Of a DNA stretch of 33,352 bases, positions 31,102 to 33,352 are shown one piece after another. The DNA comes from Hofstenia miamia (lineage: Eukaryota; Xenacoelomorpha; Acoela; Hofsteniidae). Position 1 is the stretch's first letter, and each line of letters starts with the position of its first letter. The notes below the pieces were generated by a model. That model was given only the letters and a program-made list of their open reading frames with translations, did no database searches and was not told where the DNA came from. Position numbers and translations under genes: made by a program. Where the stretch lies: the NCBI GenBank assembly GCA_900660155.1, contig CABFPE010000008.1, positions 2,407,806-2,441,157 on the forward strand, written 5' to 3'.

Positions 31102-31260
31102 TTTTCCAGATGACTTAAAAACTCACCAGACAAAACTCAGCTTGTTATCTTTTTGAATTGAGAAAATGCTCAGTATTTGCTTTGGTTTTATCATAATGCG
31201 AAACACTACGCAATTTCTAAGAAAACGCAATTTCATGATAAATACAATGTCTCACGTGTA
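31102..31260 (-). promoter_or_regulatory. Upstream region of the LRAT-domain gene
   Basis: About 150 bases upstream of the ATG there is a palindromic E-box, CACGTG (31253-31258), in the context TCACGTGT, the type bound by bHLH-zip factors such as USF or TFE proteins. A weak TATA-like word (GATAAAA on the minus strand, about 31186-31192) lies about 85-90 bases upstream of the ATG. A perfect donor-like CTG|GTGAGT sits only about 28 bases upstream of the ATG. If it is used in the transcript, the ATG would be intronic in that isoform. Confidence 0.3.
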
Positions 31261-31725
31261 CATTAGTAAACAATTTAGAAAAATAAAGCATGAAATGCAT
31301 TTACTCCAAAAATCACCTCCTACGAAATGAAAATTTAGAGGCTTTGTACTATAATTAATTGTTTCCAAATTTCATTAAGGATTTTCAAACTACATCATAG
31401 GCATAAATATAAATATGCCATTCAGCATTTAATGTGAATTTTTAATACAAATTTTAATTAATGATTAACCTCAAAAATTTTTCTCAAAATTTTGCAGCTT
31501 ATACAAGCAGATGTACACAAGCACTACATAAGCATTAGCCAATGTGTTTCGAGTAACTTTTAGTCTACTTTTGATAGTCAATCATCGTTCAAATTTTTTC
31601 TTTTTTTAACTATGTAGCAACTATGGTATCCATCCATTGTATTCATTTGCATTACATTTGCTGTTTCTTTGACAAACCATATACTAAAAAGCTGTTTGAA
31701 TTATTTCATATATTGCTTTGTAAGT
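31261..31725. other. AT-rich non-coding stretch
   Basis: Nothing recognised beyond the upstream flank of the LRAT-domain gene. Confidence 0.45.
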
Positions 31726-31726
31726 A

Positions 31727-31790
31727 GGGCTCGGTGATATACCGCAAAAACCGAAACCACGGTTTTCACTCAAAACCAAAACCGAACAAC
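31727..31790 (+). mobile_element. Single hAT-like terminus
   Basis: TAGGGCTCGGTGATATACCG, then alternating AAACCG/CGGTTT words, resembles hAT-type ends seen in many animal genomes (TAGGGCT-GG-GATATACCG). No matching right end with an 8-bp duplication was found in the following 1.5 kb, so this is a one-ended remnant at best. Confidence 0.35.
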
Positions 31791-32743
31791 AGAGAAATAG
31801 TGAAATTAGTAGCATGAATTCAATAAAAGCTTAAGCTCAAAATATTTATTGACAACTTTATTGCTAAGGGTGTATGCAAAAATTATTGAGAGAAAGAAGA
31901 ATTTGAGTTTTATAGTCTGATCAACCTAAGTAGAAGAATTACTTTGAAATTCATGAGATTCGCAAACTAAGAAACTTCATTTAAATGCTAACAATAAAGA
32001 TAAGTATTTAAATTCTCACATTTCTTTAGATTTCGCTGTGCTTGAAAAAACAACAATTGATATATATATATATATATATACATTACATAATTTTTTTGCG
32101 CTCAGCTAAATTGCAAGTACATTTTTCATTCTGTGTTCTTTCTTTAAGCACTCAGTAATTTCTTCATGATATATTGCATAGTTAATGATGTGTTTTCAAT
32201 CACAATGTAGTTATTTAGATGAACATGCGTTGTAATTTATATTCACTTTGAGAAAAAGTAATATTTTAACTGGTTGCAATCTTCTGAAAATTTCCACAAG
32301 GTGAAAGAAGAGAAAAATTTTAATTCTGTAATTTTTACATATAGCTTCCATGGTCTCAAAACTTATAAATATGAGAACATTAGATCAATTTAAATTTTTT
32401 CCAAAAAACCGAAATTTTCTTAGAAAATTTTTTATCTTTTCTACTATTTCAGCTACACAATGTTCAACATTGCATTAAAGCATGTTCCCAATAATTCTAC
32501 TGCTGCCTCAGGATTTTCCAAGTTGGTAATAGATGTCAAAAAAATTGTTCGTAAATGTGAAAAACCGGGTTGTCCTCTATAATGGATTCTAGTCAGTTTA
32601 AGATTAATGCTATTTTTAACTAATATCTAGAGTTATTATGTCTAAATTACAAATAAAGCAATACCAGATGAACTTTGACATAAATACTTTTTGCGTTTAC
32701 GGGTTGAAACATTTTCTAAGACCCGTACTTCAGTCTTTCATTT

Positions 32744-32746
<3 letters not shown>
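31791..32746. other. AT-rich non-coding stretch with (TA)n
   Basis: A TA repeat lies at about 32060-32081. An open stretch near 32455-32580 (plus strand) reads PNNSTAASGFSKLVIDVKK and could be a decayed coding piece, but I do not recognise it. Confidence 0.35.

Positions 32747-32787
<41 letters not shown>
32747..32787. repeat. (TA)n microsatellite
   Basis: About 41 bases of TA repeat. It runs into an inverted repeat whose arms (32782-32795 and 32842-32855) share ATATATCGCTATGT. Confidence 0.95.
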
Positions 32788-32789
<2 letters not shown>

Positions 32790-32855
32790 CTATGTACCTA
32801 CAAAATGCTCGAAAACCGTACATAGCAATATTTCAAGATGAACATAGCGATATAT
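32782..32855. repeat. Small inverted repeat with 14-bp arms
   Basis: ATATATCGCTATGT (32782-32795) matches perfectly the reverse complement of 32842-32855. A nested pair, CTATGTAC/GTACATAG, lies inside. The TA-rich outer part reduces significance, but the CGCTATGT core is specific. Confidence 0.7.
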
Positions 32856-32961
32856 GAAAAAATGGGTAGAACAATTCTGAAAAAATGCTTTATAACTTTA
32901 TAGCTGTAATTATTAATATTCTAACCTTTTCTGTGCAATATGGTCATTGTACTTGAGTTTT

Positions 32962-32983
32962 TATATATATATATATATATATA
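32962..32983. repeat. (TA)n microsatellite
   Basis: A 22-base TA tract that ends where recognisable reverse-transcriptase sequence begins. Confidence 0.95.
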
Positions 32984-33196
32984 CCACTTATTTGGGTCTC
33001 ATAATTGATAGACTTACAATATGAGGACTTCATTCACAACAAAATTAGAAAAATCTCATGCGGTATACAATATCTAAAACAAATAATAAAGATTGCTAAG
33101 TGTAAAGCGACAGAGCAAATAAATAGAGCGTTTAACTGGTGTATCTGTACGATGTTTAATGTTAACAAACAAGCGGTTAGGATCAGATTTTTCTGA
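32984..33196 (+). pseudogene. Reverse transcriptase relic, plus strand
   Basis: The plus strand reads TTYLGLIID (32982-33008), a frameshift, then YEDFIHNKIRKISCGIQYLK and AKCKATEQINRAFNW. This fits the CR1/L2-type segment 'YLG..ID..L.W..HI..K..KIS.GI..LK.........L..IY.ALI'. After about 33135 similarity fades. It starts at the (TA)n tract, so only an internal slice of about 65 codons remains. Confidence 0.65.
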
Positions 33197-33333
33197 CAAT
33201 TCACAGTACAACAAGTATAATCATTATATAAATTAAATACTCCAAACTTGTATAAGTTGAAATTTCATAACGATCGGAGGAATACTTGAGGAGTAATCAA
33301 AGTTTAAATTCCGGCGATTTACGTGCGCCACCC

Positions 33334-33352
33334 TATATATATATATATATAT
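33334..33352. repeat. (TA)n microsatellite at the window end
   Basis: The window stops inside a TA tract. The bases just before it (CCGGCGATTTACGTGCGCCA, then CCCTA) are unusually GC-rich and, read on the minus strand, start TAGGGTGGCGCACG, which resembles a DNA-transposon terminus. Confidence 0.8.

Overview
This is an AT-rich animal (metazoan) genomic window. It has long non-coding stretches, about seven (TA)n microsatellites, TTAGGG-like interstitial tracts, degraded transposons of several superfamilies, and one convincing intact protein gene. The recurrent short words (TACATGTA-like, AGGCCTA) and the transposon mix suggest an aquatic invertebrate. I cannot name the phylum from sequence alone. 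There is nothing prokaryotic here: no operons, no ribosome-binding sites, no CRISPR.

Layout. Positions 1-6.6 kb are mostly unexplained AT-rich DNA. They hold a perfect 32-bp tandem duplication (869-932), a short coding-like relic (2067-2230), a hAT-type MITE with a perfect 8-bp target-site duplication (3319-3625) and a second MITE flanked by TTAA (5300-5963). From 6.66 to 8.34 kb come a (TA)n tract, a hammerhead-ribozyme-like motif on the minus strand, a broken pogo/Tigger-type transposase gene, and a degenerate TTAGGG tract. From 9.3 to 9.6 kb lies a coding-like relic. From 11.99 to 13.05 kb lies a dead mariner element with both ends. At 13.7-13.9 kb a TATA box precedes a 111/113-bp duplication split by a single N, probably an assembly seam.

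From 16.7 to 25.6 kb there are three relics of non-LTR retrotransposon reverse transcriptases, all on the minus strand. A fourth, on the plus strand, lies at 33.0 kb. Between them sit a fold-back element with a CCCTAA-like loop (22.5-22.7 kb) and, just beyond, a 49-bp-arm hairpin (25.76-25.88 kb) and a cluster of three CCAAT boxes (26.19-26.24 kb).

The main gene is at 29791-31101 on the minus strand. It encodes a 436-residue LRAT-domain protein (lecithin retinol acyltransferase / HRASLS-like, NlpC/P60 superfamily) with an NCEHF active-site motif, hydrophobic segments, and a C-terminal tail of about eleven to thirteen 11-residue repeats. Those repeats resemble the amphipathic 11-mer helices of synucleins and perilipins. 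A thiol acyltransferase-type domain joined to a membrane- or lipid-droplet-type repeat tail is the most interesting biology here. The other features are mobile-element debris and do not form a pathway with this gene.
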